A DNA stretch of 64,000 bases from an uncultured Bacteroidales bacterium. GTDB lineage: Bacteria > Bacteroidota > Bacteroidia > Bacteroidales > P3. Position 1 is the first letter of the stretch, and every line of letters starts with the position of its first letter. Location: contig CALGCG010000128.1 of assembly GCA_937884485.1 (NCBI GenBank), forward strand, positions 1 to 64,000. The letters are read 5' to 3'. Below the pieces are notes generated by a model. It did no database searches, had not been told where the DNA came from, and saw only the letters and a list, made by a program, of their open reading frames with translations. Positions 26,256 to 35,269 of this stretch are shown here, one piece after another. Both the position numbers and the translations under genes were made by a program.

Positions 26256-28115
26256 ATGTGCGGAATAGTAGGATATATCGGTGAGCAGGAAGCTTACCCC
26301 ATTTTGATAAAAGGCCTTCATCGCCTTGAATATCGCGGCTATGATTCGGCCGGCGTTTCAATGATCAACGCCCAGGGCGACCTCAATATCTACAAGGCCA
26401 CAGGCAAAGTGGCGGCCCTGGAAGAGAAATGCGCTAACGAGGACATCTCGGGCAGCATAGGCATCGCCCATACCCGCTGGGCCACCCACGGCGAGCCCAA
26501 TACGGTCAACGCCCACCCCCACCTCTCGCAGAGCGGCAACCTTTCGCTGGTGCACAACGGCATCATCGAGAACTACAAAACCCTCCGCACTATGCTGGAA
26601 AAAGAGGGCTACACCTTCTGCAGCGAGACCGACACCGAAGTATTGGTGCAGCTCATCGAGTTCACACAGAAGAAAGGCAAGTGCTCCCTCTTCACCGCTG
26701 TGCAGCGCGCACTGAAGAATGTCATCGGCGCCTATGCCATCGCCATTCTGGAGAAGAAACATCCCGACCAGCTGGTTTGCGCCCGCAAGGGCAGCCCTCT
26801 GGTCATCGGCGTGGGCACAGATGCCCGCGGACAGAAGGAGTTCTACCTCGGATCCGACGCCACCCCCATTGTGGAATACACCAAGCAGGTGGTATATCTC
26901 AAGGACGAGGAGATAGCCTATATGGACCGCAGCGGGAAACTGGACATCGTCAACCTCAGCAATGTGCACCAGACCCCCGAGATGCACACCCTCAGCCTGA
27001 GCCTCGACGAGCTGGAGAAAGGCGGTTTCCCCCATTTCATGCTGAAGGAGATATGGGAGCAGCCCAATGCCTTGCGCACATGCATCAAAGGCCGTCTGCA
27101 CCGCAAGAACAAAGACGTGGTGCTGAGTGGCATCATCGACCATAAGGACAAGTTTATCAATGCCCGCCGCATCATCATCTGCGCCTGCGGCACCAGCTGG
27201 CATTCAGCCCTCATCGGCAAGTACTTCATCGAAGAGGCGGCCCAGATTCCCGTCGAGGTGGAGTATGCCTCGGAGTTCCGCTACCGCAATCCCGTCATCT
27301 ATCCCGACGATGTGGTCATCGCTGTGAGCCAGAGCGGTGAGACCGCCGATACCCTGGCGGCCATACAGCTGGCCGAGCAGAAAGGGGCTTTCCTCTACGG
27401 CATCTGCAACGTCATCGGTTCCTCCATCGCCCGCGCCACCCACAGCGGCACCTACCTCCACGTGGGACCCGAAATCGGCGTGGCCTCCACCAAGGCCTTC
27501 ACCGGCCAGGTCATCACCCTCTGCCTGCTGGGTCTGGCCATCGCCAAAGAGAAGCACACACTGAGCGACGACATGTTCCACATGCTGGTGGACGAGCTGT
27601 ACCAGATTCCCGACAAGATCCAGTGGACGCTGGAAAACAATAAGAACATCGACCAGTTCGCCCAGATGTTCACCTACTGCCACAACTTCATCTTCCTCGG
27701 CCGTGGCTACAACTACCCCGTTGCCCTCGAGGGCGCCCTGAAGCTTAAGGAGATTTCCTACCTCCATGCCGAAGGCTACCCCGCCGCCGAAATGAAGCAC
27801 GGCCCCATTGCCCTCGTCGACGAGGAGATGCCCGTGGTATTCATCGCCCCCAAGCGCGGCATGTACGACAAGATTGTCTCCAACATCCAGGAAATCAAGA
27901 GCCGCAAGGGAAAGATTATCTCTGTGGTCACCGAAGGCGACACCACGGTGAAGAACATGAGCGACTACTGCTTCGTGATCCCCGACACACGAGACTGCTT
28001 CGTGCCTCTGCTGTCGGTCATTCCGCTGCAGCTGCTGGCCTATTACATTGCCACCGCCAAGGGCCGCAATGTAGACCAGCCCCGCAACCTGGCCAAGAGC
28101 GTCACCGTGGAATAA
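26256..28115 (+). CDS. glmS: Glutamine--fructose-6-phosphate aminotransferase (isomerizing)
   Basis: GlmS makes glucosamine-6-phosphate from fructose-6-phosphate and glutamine, the entry to peptidoglycan and LPS amino sugars. The 619-residue protein has the N-terminal nucleophile Cys2 (MCGIVGYIG), the class II amidotransferase domain (HTRWATHGEPN, HNGIIENY), two SIS domains (CGTSWHSALIGKYFIE and SQSGETADTL; LGRGYNYPVALEGALKLKE) and the C-terminal NLAKSVTVE signature. The length is standard. The single-gene unit sits behind its own promoter and faces an AraC gene 11 bases away. Confidence 0.97.
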   Translation: MCGIVGYIGEQEAYPILIKGLHRLEYRGYDSAGVSMINAQGDLNIYKATGKVAALEEKCANEDISGSIGIAHTRWATHGEPNTVNAHPHLSQSGNLSLVHNGIIENYKTLRTMLEKEGYTFCSETDTEVLVQLIEFTQKKGKCSLFTAVQRALKNVIGAYAIAILEKKHPDQLVCARKGSPLVIGVGTDARGQKEFYLGSDATPIVEYTKQVVYLKDEEIAYMDRSGKLDIVNLSNVHQTPEMHTLSLSLDELEKGGFPHFMLKEIWEQPNALRTCIKGRLHRKNKDVVLSGIIDHKDKFINARRIIICACGTSWHSALIGKYFIEEAAQIPVEVEYASEFRYRNPVIYPDDVVIAVSQSGETADTLAAIQLAEQKGAFLYGICNVIGSSIARATHSGTYLHVGPEIGVASTKAFTGQVITLCLLGLAIAKEKHTLSDDMFHMLVDELYQIPDKIQWTLENNKNIDQFAQMFTYCHNFIFLGRGYNYPVALEGALKLKEISYLHAEGYPAAEMKHGPIALVDEEMPVVFIAPKRGMYDKIVSNIQEIKSRKGKIISVVTEGDTTVKNMSDYCFVIPDTRDCFVPLLSVIPLQLLAYYIATAKGRNVDQPRNLAKSVTVE

Positions 28116-28126
28116 AGCGGCACACT

Positions 28127-28963
28127 CTACCCTTTTTTACGAAACTGAGTAGGCGACAGGCCTGTTTCGCGACGGAAATAACGGCAGAACGAGGCCTGGT
28201 TGTCAAACCCCAGCAAATCGGCGATGGCCTGCAATGCAAGGTCGTGGCGGGTGTGTAGCAGCATCTTGGCCTCGACCACCATGCGAGCGTGAATCCAATA
28301 GGTAGGAGTGTGGCCCGTTTCGCGTTTGATGATATCACTGAAATATTTGGACGAGAGGCACGCCAAACCGGCATAGAACCCCACGTCGCGATGCTGCAGG
28401 ATATGCTGCGACAGATGGAGATGGAACTGGTTGCTGACACGCTTATCCTCACCGGGCTCGTTCAACTTATTGCGCCGGTAGAGGTTGAGCAGACGCAAGA
28501 GAAACTCCAGTTGGCGCGAGTGCAGCATTCGCCGTTCAGGCAGACTGAGCCTCGAGGTCTCCCGCATCAGCTCCACCACGTTCATAATCATGCGGTACTC
28601 GTGACGGTCAAGCTTTATGCAGGGATGCAGATCGTAGCGATAGCGCAGCTGCTCAATAATTGGCACCATGGGGTCGTTCAATAACGATGAGTCCAAAACA
28701 ATGAGGGTGGCAAGATAATCGTCGCTCTTATTCACCTCGCAAAGGCTGTGGTTGGGGAAAATAACCGCAATGGTATACTTCCCTGATACATCGGGCTGCG
28801 AATCGAATGTCAAATCGATATGTCCGCGATGACCGATGCAAATAACATAGTCGGGCGAAACAAATGGCTCCCTTCCGGCAGGAAGACCTTTGACATTGTC
28901 GAAAACAGCAATCCCTTCTTCCTTGATTTTCTGTCGGTTCAACTCCAGCGGATGATCTTTCAT
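28127..28963 (-). CDS. AraC family transcriptional regulator
   Basis: The 278-residue protein has an N-terminal sensing domain (about 1-150) and a C-terminal AraC DNA-binding domain with two helix-turn-helix units (YAGLACLSSKYFSDIIKRET and LQAIADLLGFDNQASFCRYF, ending GLSPTQFRKKG). A frame opening at 28984 would start inside the -7 element, so the ATG at 28963 is chosen. The target is unknown. It is convergent with glmS and divergent from the secreted-protein gene at 29138. Confidence 0.88.
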   Translation of the reverse strand: MKDHPLELNRQKIKEEGIAVFDNVKGLPAGREPFVSPDYVICIGHRGHIDLTFDSQPDVSGKYTIAVIFPNHSLCEVNKSDDYLATLIVLDSSLLNDPMVPIIEQLRYRYDLHPCIKLDRHEYRMIMNVVELMRETSRLSLPERRMLHSRQLEFLLRLLNLYRRNKLNEPGEDKRVSNQFHLHLSQHILQHRDVGFYAGLACLSSKYFSDIIKRETGHTPTYWIHARMVVEAKMLLHTRHDLALQAIADLLGFDNQASFCRYFRRETGLSPTQFRKKG

Positions 28964-28981
28964 ATATATTGTTTTACATTG

Positions 28982-28989
28982 CAAAAATA
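28982..28989 (-). promoter_or_regulatory. -7 element of the AraC gene
   Basis: The minus strand reads TATTTTTG followed by C. The expected transcript start lies just upstream of the ATG at 28963, which decides the start codon. Confidence 0.6.
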
Positions 28990-29076
28990 CGGATATTTTT
29001 TAATCATAAAACAAATTTCGGACATTTTGCCAACTTTTTCTCTAAATTTGTTATTAAACAAAACGATGAAAATCTG

Positions 29077-29084
29077 TATCTTTG
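29077..29084 (+). promoter_or_regulatory. -7 element before the VTC module
   Basis: TATCTTTG followed by C, about 54 bases before the start of the secreted-protein gene. Confidence 0.6.
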
Positions 29085-29137
29085 CATAAATAAAAAGTAA
29101 AAAAATATCATATTAAATCACGTTTAATCAACACTAT

Positions 29138-29548
29138 ATGAAAAAATATATCATTCTGCTGATGGCCGTCGTTTTCGCTGGCGGCACTGTTTGGGCCCAA
29201 GAAAAAAATGTAAAACGCGAGCGCAAGAAGAACCTCGTGGTAAAAGAATGGAACACCAAGGCCGGTTCCTCAATCGCCTACCTCGACAACATGGTAACCT
29301 ACGATGAGCATGGCCGCAAAATCGAGGAGATAGAGTATGCCTCCTATGGACAGAAAAAACGCGTAACATACGAGTACGAGGGCACCTCGACCAAGTGCAG
29401 CCGTCAGATTGAGTACGACGACAAGAACCATGCAACGCGCGTCAAGAAGTTCGAGTACAACGATGACGGCACACGCAAGGTGCAATACAACTACAAGCCC
29501 AACGGCAAGCTGGAGAGCACCAAGACATTCGAGTACTCGTACAAGTAA
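29138..29548 (+). CDS. Small secreted protein of unknown function
   Basis: The 136-residue protein has a signal peptide (MKKYIILLMAVVFAGGTVWA-Q). The mature part is highly charged and tyrosine-rich, with short YDEHGRKIEEIEY / YDDKNHATRVKKFEY / YNDDGTRKVQYNY / KPNGKLESTKTFEY repeats of about 14 residues. These resemble the short toxin_YwqK or YD-like beta repeats. It leads an apparent operon with the VTC-domain protein 13 bases downstream. Confidence 0.75.
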   Translation: MKKYIILLMAVVFAGGTVWAQEKNVKRERKKNLVVKEWNTKAGSSIAYLDNMVTYDEHGRKIEEIEYASYGQKKRVTYEYEGTSTKCSRQIEYDDKNHATRVKKFEYNDDGTRKVQYNYKPNGKLESTKTFEYSYK

Positions 29549-29561
29549 AAAGCCATTCAGT

Positions 29562-30317
29562 ATGAGCATCGTGGAGCAGATGACGCCCATCGGCCTCGAC
29601 GACATGAAGGCCGTCCGCTTGATGAACCGCATGGACCAAAAGTACATGGCTTCAGCCGACCTGCTGGAGGATTTGCTCGGCCGCATCGCCGAAGGGTACT
29701 ATGTGCAGCACATCGAGGGCAACCCCTTGGCACCCTACAGGACGCTGTACTTCGACACCGACGACCTACGGATGTACACGATGCACCACAACAAAAAGCT
29801 CAACCGTCAGAAACTGCGTGTACGCACCTACCGCTCCACCGACACCACCTTCTTCGAAATCAAGAACAAAGACAATAAAAAGAAGACCCGCAAGGTGCGT
29901 ATCCCGGTCGATGTGAGCATGTTCGACCAAGTGCTGGAGGTGCCGGAGGTGGAGCAGTTCGTCAACGGGAACACCCCCTACCCTGTGGCCACACTCCACC
30001 CCTGTCTGGAGAATCGCTTCGAGCGCATCACTCTGGTGGACAAAGGCATGAGCGAGCGCATCACCATCGACCGCGGCATCTCTTTCCACAACCGCGCCAC
30101 CGGCATCGACACCGACATCTCGCGGCTGCTTGTCATCGAGGTGAAGCACGAGGTGGGGGCTCCCATGTCCGACATCGAGCGCGCCCTGCACGACCTCCAT
30201 GTGCTGCCGCGACGCATGAGCAAATACTGCATCGGCACCGCGCTGACCGACCCCATGGCCAAATACAACCGTTTCAAACCGAAATTATTACTCATAGAAA
30301 AAATACACAAGTCATGA
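29562..30317 (+). CDS. VTC domain protein (putative polyphosphate polymerase)
   Basis: The 251-residue protein matches the tunnel-shaped VTC/CYTH-like catalytic domain. It has RTLYFDTDD, an Arg/Lys-rich strand KLNRQKLRVRTYRSTDTTFFE, KNKDNKKKTRKVRIP, CLENRFERITLVDKGMSERITID and LLVIEVKHE. In yeast the VTC4 domain makes polyphosphate from ATP; bacterial members paired with DUF4956 are likely related. The ATG at 29562 is chosen because the longer frame overlaps the upstream gene in the wrong register. It overlaps the DUF4956 gene by 4 bases. Confidence 0.85.
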   Translation: MSIVEQMTPIGLDDMKAVRLMNRMDQKYMASADLLEDLLGRIAEGYYVQHIEGNPLAPYRTLYFDTDDLRMYTMHHNKKLNRQKLRVRTYRSTDTTFFEIKNKDNKKKTRKVRIPVDVSMFDQVLEVPEVEQFVNGNTPYPVATLHPCLENRFERITLVDKGMSERITIDRGISFHNRATGIDTDISRLLVIEVKHEVGAPMSDIERALHDLHVLPRRMSKYCIGTALTDPMAKYNRFKPKLLLIEKIHKS

Positions 30318-31033
30318 AGCTGTTACAATTGGATTTCGACCCCGAGATTGCCGACCTGCACCTCGGTAATGCTGAAGATCAGGCCATGGATTTCCTCGGT
30401 CTGCCCCTCTACGACGGCCCAAGTCTGGGCAAGATGCTCATTCTCTTCGGCATCAACCTGCTGGTTTGCTGGATAATCACCCATTTCTTCTACTACCGCA
30501 AGAGCCGCCGGCGCGACTACTACTTCACCTACATTCTCTTCTCCATGGCCATCTTTTTCATCCTCAACCAGCTGCAGAACATGAAAATCGAGGTGGGCAT
30601 CGCCCTCGGCCTCTTCGGCATCTTCAGCATGATACGCTACCGCACCGAGCAACTGCCCATCCGCGAGATGACCTACCTCTTCGTTCTCATCGCCATCAGC
30701 ATCATCAACGGAGCCGGCATGGCCACGAGCTACGCCTCGTTCATCGCCGTCAACGTGCTCTTCATCCTCATCATCGCCGTGCTCGAAGCCATAGGCATGT
30801 TCAACCGCAAGGGGCAGAAAATCATTACCTACGAGAAGATAGCCCTCATCAAACCCGAATGCCGCGAGGAACTGCTGGCCGACCTCAAAGAGCGCACAGG
30901 CCTCGACATCGTCAAGGTCCAGGTGGGCAGCATCGACTTCCTCAAGGACACCGCCTTCCTCAAAGTGACCTACAACTCCGACGACCCCGAGCCCAACGAC
31001 ATCGACATGGTCACCAAGTTCAAAAAGAAATAA
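30314..31033 (+). CDS. DUF4956 membrane protein
   Basis: The 239-residue protein has four membrane segments (about 40-60, 70-88, 93-107, 118-165) and a cytoplasmic C-terminal domain. The block MKIEVGIALGLFGIFSMIRY followed by RTEQLPIREMTYLF is the family signature. DUF4956 genes are habitually next to VTC-domain genes, suggesting that the pair makes and moves a polymer such as polyphosphate; that is inference. The start overlaps the VTC stop (ATGA). Confidence 0.88.
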   Translation: MKLLQLDFDPEIADLHLGNAEDQAMDFLGLPLYDGPSLGKMLILFGINLLVCWIITHFFYYRKSRRRDYYFTYILFSMAIFFILNQLQNMKIEVGIALGLFGIFSMIRYRTEQLPIREMTYLFVLIAISIINGAGMATSYASFIAVNVLFILIIAVLEAIGMFNRKGQKIITYEKIALIKPECREELLADLKERTGLDIVKVQVGSIDFLKDTAFLKVTYNSDDPEPNDIDMVTKFKKK

Positions 31034-31048
31034 TCCATACCTATCATC

Positions 31049-31900
31049 ATGAACAGCAGACTACTGAAAACCTTTATCGCCATTGCGGCAATCCTCTCCT
31101 CCTCCACCGTCCTGCGGGCACAGACCGACGTCGATCTCGACAGCGAGTTCGGCGCACGGCTGAGTGCCACCATCGACAAGAAACTGACCCGCGGCCTGCA
31201 CCTGACGCTGGAGGAAGAAGTCCGCATAGATAATAATTTCAGTTCCCTCGAACGTCTCCACACCACCCTCGGCATCAGCTACAAGGTCAACGAATATCTA
31301 AAAGTCGGCGCAGGCTATGCCCTCATCAACAAGTGGGACAGCGGCAACGGCACCTTCAAGTCGGCACGCCACCGCCTGATGGTCGACGCCACCGGCAGCC
31401 TGCGGCTCGGCGACTGGCGACTCTCGCTCAAGGAGCGCTTCCAGGCCACCTACCGCAGCGGCGACATGAACGAATACCAGAATCCCCGCACAGCACTCAC
31501 CCTCAAGAGCCGGCTGAAGGTGCAATACAAAGGCTTCCGCCGCATCGAGCCCTATGCCTATGCCGAACTGCGCAACACCCTCAACGCCCCAGCCATCAGC
31601 GCCACCTACAACCAAAGCACCAACACCTGGGGCTACTACCTCAACAATGTCTTCCATACGGAAGGCGACGAAAGCTGGTTCCTCGAAGGCTTCAGCAGCG
31701 TCTATATCAACCGCCTGCGCCTCGCTCTGGGATTCGAATACCGCTTAGACCGACGCAACTACATCGACGTGAGCCTCATGGCCGACCGCACGCTGGACTA
31801 TGTGGTCGACGCCAATGCCGAAGGCACCAAACTCAAAGCCTACACCTACGAGAAGGGCTTCATCGGCTGGCTTTCCGTCAACTACAGGTATGCCTTCTAA
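31049..31900 (+). CDS. DUF2490 outer-membrane protein
   Basis: The 283-residue protein has a signal peptide (ends STVLRA-Q), then alternating amphipathic strands and a C-terminal aromatic residue (SVNYRYAF), as in small outer-membrane barrels. The pattern LTLEEEVRIDNNFSSLERLH and KVGAGYALINKWD fits DUF2490. It ends the four-gene unit with the secreted, VTC and DUF4956 proteins, placing parts of the module in the inner membrane, the outer membrane and outside. Confidence 0.82.
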   Translation: MNSRLLKTFIAIAAILSSSTVLRAQTDVDLDSEFGARLSATIDKKLTRGLHLTLEEEVRIDNNFSSLERLHTTLGISYKVNEYLKVGAGYALINKWDSGNGTFKSARHRLMVDATGSLRLGDWRLSLKERFQATYRSGDMNEYQNPRTALTLKSRLKVQYKGFRRIEPYAYAELRNTLNAPAISATYNQSTNTWGYYLNNVFHTEGDESWFLEGFSSVYINRLRLALGFEYRLDRRNYIDVSLMADRTLDYVVDANAEGTKLKAYTYEKGFIGWLSVNYRYAF

Positions 31901-31903
31901 AAG

Positions 31904-34504
31904 CTACCGCCTCGCGGCCTTGAGCACCTGTTCTATCACGCCAATCTTGTAGCCGGTGCTGTGGTAGAGTATCTGGCCTTCTTTGTCTATCAACGCCACC
32001 AGCGGATACTCCACCTTGCCCAGCTTGGCAGCCTCGCAGATGCGTTGCTCCAGCAGGCCTTTCTGGTAGGCAAAGTCGGTATTGACGAGGCCCCAACCGG
32101 TCATGCCGATAGTGGTCGGCCCCACCATGAAGGTCATGCCGCCCCATGCAGCCATCTCTTTCTGCAGCTGGCGCAGTTCCACAATGAGGTGCTTCGACGG
32201 CTCGCTGTATTCACCCAGGTTGACATAGAGCATACCCTCCTTGCCGGCATAGTCCCACAGGGCCACGCCGTCGAAGAGCTCCAGATTCTTGTCCACCACG
32301 CCCAGCTCGTCGGTGCGGGCCAGCAGGGGCAGGATGACAATCTCCTTGGTGATGGGCGAATGACTATTCGCCCCTACGGTGAAGAACTCCATCCTTGACC
32401 GCACGGCCCCGTCGGGGTAGCGGTTGCCCGTGCTGAGGCAGTAGGTGCCGGGCTCCAGTTCGAGGGTGGCGGGAAAGGAGGCCATGCGCGGGTCGTTCTC
32501 GAAGTCGAAGGTGCGCAGGTCGCCGTTCTCCAGCTTGGCCAGCGTGAAGTGGGGCCAGTAGACGGGCTTGGCGGGCTCCTTGCCCTTATACACAAGGGTA
32601 AGCCTTCCGGATAATCCGGAACTTCCGGAACCTCCGGCAAATCCAACCGCCTTCCAAGCGCCGTCCCACGCATATATGATATTGGTGGCATTGTCCAGGT
32701 AGGCGGGCACCCCGGCGGCACGGCAGGCGGCCACGAAGAAGATGTCGCGGCTGTGGCTGTCGGCGCAGCGCAGCTTGTACACGCCCACGGGCGAGACGGG
32801 ACAGTTGTAGTAGTTGCCACCGTCGTCGATGGCGATGCTGTCCAGCGTCCACTGGCGTATCTCCTCGGCCGTCATGCCCTTGAAGCGGGCGAGCTCCTTG
32901 CGGTAGGGGCGCACCATCTCGTTGCTGATGCGGGCGGGCATGATGCCTTTCTCATATACATCGCGGGCGCAACCTTTATACTGCCACGGCTCGGTCCAAT
33001 GCGCCTCGAGGGTGGCGGCGGTGATGTCGCGCATGTCCTTGTCGCTATAGCTGCTCATGTACTCATAGTATTCGCGACGGTAATCCCCGCAGGTGTCAAT
33101 GAAGGCGGTAATCTCACGCCAGTTGCCTTCGCTCTTTTTCACCAGCTCCCACGCCTTGTCGGGGGCCACATCGGGATGTACCGAGACGGGGTAGTCCGAC
33201 ATCTCCCACCACTGCTCGTAGGTGGGGAACGTGGCGGTGTAGGCGTTGCGCAGCGAGTCCTCGTAGGCCAGGCGCTTGGCGTTGGCAGAGGTCTCCTCCT
33301 CGGTGGCCACCACCTTGGGATCTCCTGCCACAGGGGGCACCATCTCGAACTGGAGCGCCGGCGTCTCGCCGGCCTGCCGGCAGGATGCCGGCGCTCCAAG
33401 CTGCAGCGTCATCGTGCTGTCCTGGCGCACGTCCAGCTTCTCGAAGGCGTAGCGTTCGCCGTCGGTGGCCCAGATGAGCAGGTCGCCCAGGCCGGTGGTC
33501 AGCGAGGCCTTGCCCTCGCTGTCGGTGGTCTGGGTGCTGAGGGTGTAATACTCGGCGTAGTTGTAGAGCTTGAACTTCACCTGCGCACCCTCCAAGGGCT
33601 TGCCCTCCTCGTCCTGCACCGTGACGGTGACTCTCCGTGTGGGGGCATAATGAGAAAGCAGATTCAGCTCGCTGTAGAGGCCCGTGCGTTTCACCACCTC
33701 CTCGTCGCCCTTGTACTTTCCGAAGGCCTTCGAGTGCACCATCATGCAGCGCGTGCTCGGCACGGAGAACCAGCCCATATTGAGCCGCGGGTCGGGCTCG
33801 CAGGCGCCGAGGAACTTCCATTCGCCGGATTCTCCGGACTCCCCAGCGACCCAGACCTCCACCCACGCATGGTTGTCGTCGCAGTGCGCCCAGCGGGGCG
33901 TATAGCACTGGCGGGCGGGTATGCCCACGGCGCGCAGGGCGGTGACGGCGAAGGTGCTCTCCTCGCCGCAGCGGCCCAGGCTGGTGCGCATGGTGGCCAG
34001 CGGGGCCGAGGTGCGGCTGTCGCTGGCGCGGTAGGCCACATGCTCGTGGCACCAGTGGTTCACCTCCAGCGCGGCCTCCTCCATGCTCATCCCCCCTACC
34101 CTCTCCTTCAGCTCGCGGAACATCACCATGCGGGCCGTGTCGAGGTTCTCGTTGTTGACGCGGTACACCAGCACGAAGTGGCGGAACACATCCTCCGGCA
34201 CCGTCTGGCCCCAGGGCATCTCCTCGCGGGCCTTGAAGGCATAGCGCACCTGGTCGAGGTAGAACTGTGGCTCATAGTCCGCCAGGTCGCTCAGCGGCAT
34301 ATAGGCATAGAGGAACTCCATGGCCTCGCGCTCCATGGCGCTCAGCGTGTCCAGCCGCACATCCAGCATCGGGAACTGCGCCATGCGCTCCTCAAAATCC
34401 TCGTGCACCTCGGCACGATAACCCTTGTCCGTAATAAAATGCGGGTCGCGATGGCACGAAGCCAACAGCACAAGACCCATCAGCAGGGGGAATATCTTCT
34501 TCAT
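31904..34504 (-). CDS. Transglutaminase-like lipoprotein with repeat insertions
   Basis: The 866-residue lipoprotein (lipobox LLASC, Cys17) has a transglutaminase-like core with Cys179 (GRCGEES), His212 (DDNHAWVEVW) and Asp238. A second beta-rich section follows from about 290 (VTVTVQDEEGKPLEGAQVKF), then a second transglutaminase-like stretch (CADSHSRDIFFVAACRAAGVP, 580-600). The last 120 residues look thioredoxin-like without an active CxxC. Three peptide runs come from DNA repeats: GESGESGE (221-228), GAPASCRQAGETPAL (370-384) and GGSGSSGLSG (624-633). It overlaps cutC by 4 bases. It is probably a peptidoglycan- or peptide-acting surface protein, but the substrate is unknown. Confidence 0.82.
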   Translation of the reverse strand: MKKIFPLLMGLVLLASCHRDPHFITDKGYRAEVHEDFEERMAQFPMLDVRLDTLSAMEREAMEFLYAYMPLSDLADYEPQFYLDQVRYAFKAREEMPWGQTVPEDVFRHFVLVYRVNNENLDTARMVMFRELKERVGGMSMEEAALEVNHWCHEHVAYRASDSRTSAPLATMRTSLGRCGEESTFAVTALRAVGIPARQCYTPRWAHCDDNHAWVEVWVAGESGESGEWKFLGACEPDPRLNMGWFSVPSTRCMMVHSKAFGKYKGDEEVVKRTGLYSELNLLSHYAPTRRVTVTVQDEEGKPLEGAQVKFKLYNYAEYYTLSTQTTDSEGKASLTTGLGDLLIWATDGERYAFEKLDVRQDSTMTLQLGAPASCRQAGETPALQFEMVPPVAGDPKVVATEEETSANAKRLAYEDSLRNAYTATFPTYEQWWEMSDYPVSVHPDVAPDKAWELVKKSEGNWREITAFIDTCGDYRREYYEYMSSYSDKDMRDITAATLEAHWTEPWQYKGCARDVYEKGIMPARISNEMVRPYRKELARFKGMTAEEIRQWTLDSIAIDDGGNYYNCPVSPVGVYKLRCADSHSRDIFFVAACRAAGVPAYLDNATNIIYAWDGAWKAVGFAGGSGSSGLSGRLTLVYKGKEPAKPVYWPHFTLAKLENGDLRTFDFENDPRMASFPATLELEPGTYCLSTGNRYPDGAVRSRMEFFTVGANSHSPITKEIVILPLLARTDELGVVDKNLELFDGVALWDYAGKEGMLYVNLGEYSEPSKHLIVELRQLQKEMAAWGGMTFMVGPTTIGMTGWGLVNTDFAYQKGLLEQRICEAAKLGKVEYPLVALIDKEGQILYHSTGYKIGVIEQVLKAARR
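32604..32638. repeat. CCGGAA-type repeat in frame
   Basis: CTTCCGGATAATCCGGAACT continues as TCCGGAACCTCCGG. It is read on the minus strand as a Gly/Ser-rich run in the transglutaminase protein. Confidence 0.65.
33351..33398. repeat. Family C palindrome in frame
   Basis: TGGAGCGCCGGCGTCTCGCC and its inverted partner ATGCCGGCGCTCCA enclose a GGCCTGCCGGCAGG core. The 48-base hairpin is read on the minus strand as GAPASCRQAGETPAL. Confidence 0.8.
33825..33843. repeat. CCGGAA-type repeat in frame
   Basis: GCCGGATTCTCCGGACTCC lies inside the transglutaminase gene and is read as GESGESG. Confidence 0.6.
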
Positions 34505-35181
34505 AATGTCAACGTTTGGTCAATCATTTGTCTCACCGTGGCGGCGTCGGTGACGAGGGTGCCGTCGTCGAGGGTCTTCTTGCAGCTGCCGTGCACCTCG
34601 CGCACGCCGCTGGCGTCCACCAGACGGCGCACATTCTGCGGCGTCACGCCGCCGCCGGCGAGGATTTTCACGCCCGTGACGTCCACCAGCTGCCGCAGCA
34701 CCTCGGCGCCCTCGGGGGCCGAATGGCGCTGCCCGGAGGTCAGCAGACGGTCGCAGCGCGCCGCGGCCACGGCCCACAGGGCCTCCTGGGGGTCCTGCTG
34801 CGCCTCGTCGAAGGCGCGGTGGAACGTCACCTCCATCGGCGCCGCCAGCTGCACCAGCCGCCGCGTCACCTCCACCTCCACTTTGCCGTCCTCAGTCAGC
34901 AGCCCCAGCACCACGGCGGCGGCGCCGAGTTCCTTGCAGCGCTTGATGGTGGCTATCATCTCCATCTGTTCAAACTCTGAGTAACAGAAGTTTCCCGCCC
35001 GCGGACGCACCAGCACATGGGTGCGCAAACCGAGGCGGCGGGTGCAGTAAGCGATGGCTTCATCGCTGGGAGTCAGTCCGCCGCACTCCAGGTCGCGGCA
35101 GAGCTCTATGCGGTCGGCACCACCGTCCTTGGCGGCCACGGCCGACGCTATCGAATTGCAACAAATCTCTACATCAATCAT
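34501..35181 (-). CDS. cutC: CutC family protein
   Basis: The 226-residue TIM-barrel protein has the CutC patterns MIDVEICCNSIASAVAA, GGADRIELCRDLECGGLTPS, LVRPRAGNFCYSEFEQMEM, MEVTFHRAFDE, LLTSGQ and VKILAGGGV. CutC was first linked to copper tolerance, although its role in copper handling is disputed. The ATG at 35181 is chosen because the five-residue longer frame would start inside the -7 element. It overlaps the transglutaminase gene by 4 bases. Confidence 0.93.
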   Translation of the reverse strand: MIDVEICCNSIASAVAAKDGGADRIELCRDLECGGLTPSDEAIAYCTRRLGLRTHVLVRPRAGNFCYSEFEQMEMIATIKRCKELGAAAVVLGLLTEDGKVEVEVTRRLVQLAAPMEVTFHRAFDEAQQDPQEALWAVAAARCDRLLTSGQRHSAPEGAEVLRQLVDVTGVKILAGGGVTPQNVRRLVDASGVREVHGSCKKTLDDGTLVTDAATVRQMIDQTLTL

Positions 35182-35185
35182 GCTG

Positions 35186-35193
35186 CAAAAGTA
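35186..35193 (-). promoter_or_regulatory. -7 element of cutC
   Basis: The minus strand reads TACTTTTG followed by C, ending 4 bases before the cutC ATG. The transcript would begin at or next to the start codon. Confidence 0.55.
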
Positions 35194-35269
35194 CAACTTT
35201 TTTCCCGATTACAGAAAAATATTTGTCAACAGCAGCACCACCCCTCCAAAGGTACCCGACAGCCACCCG

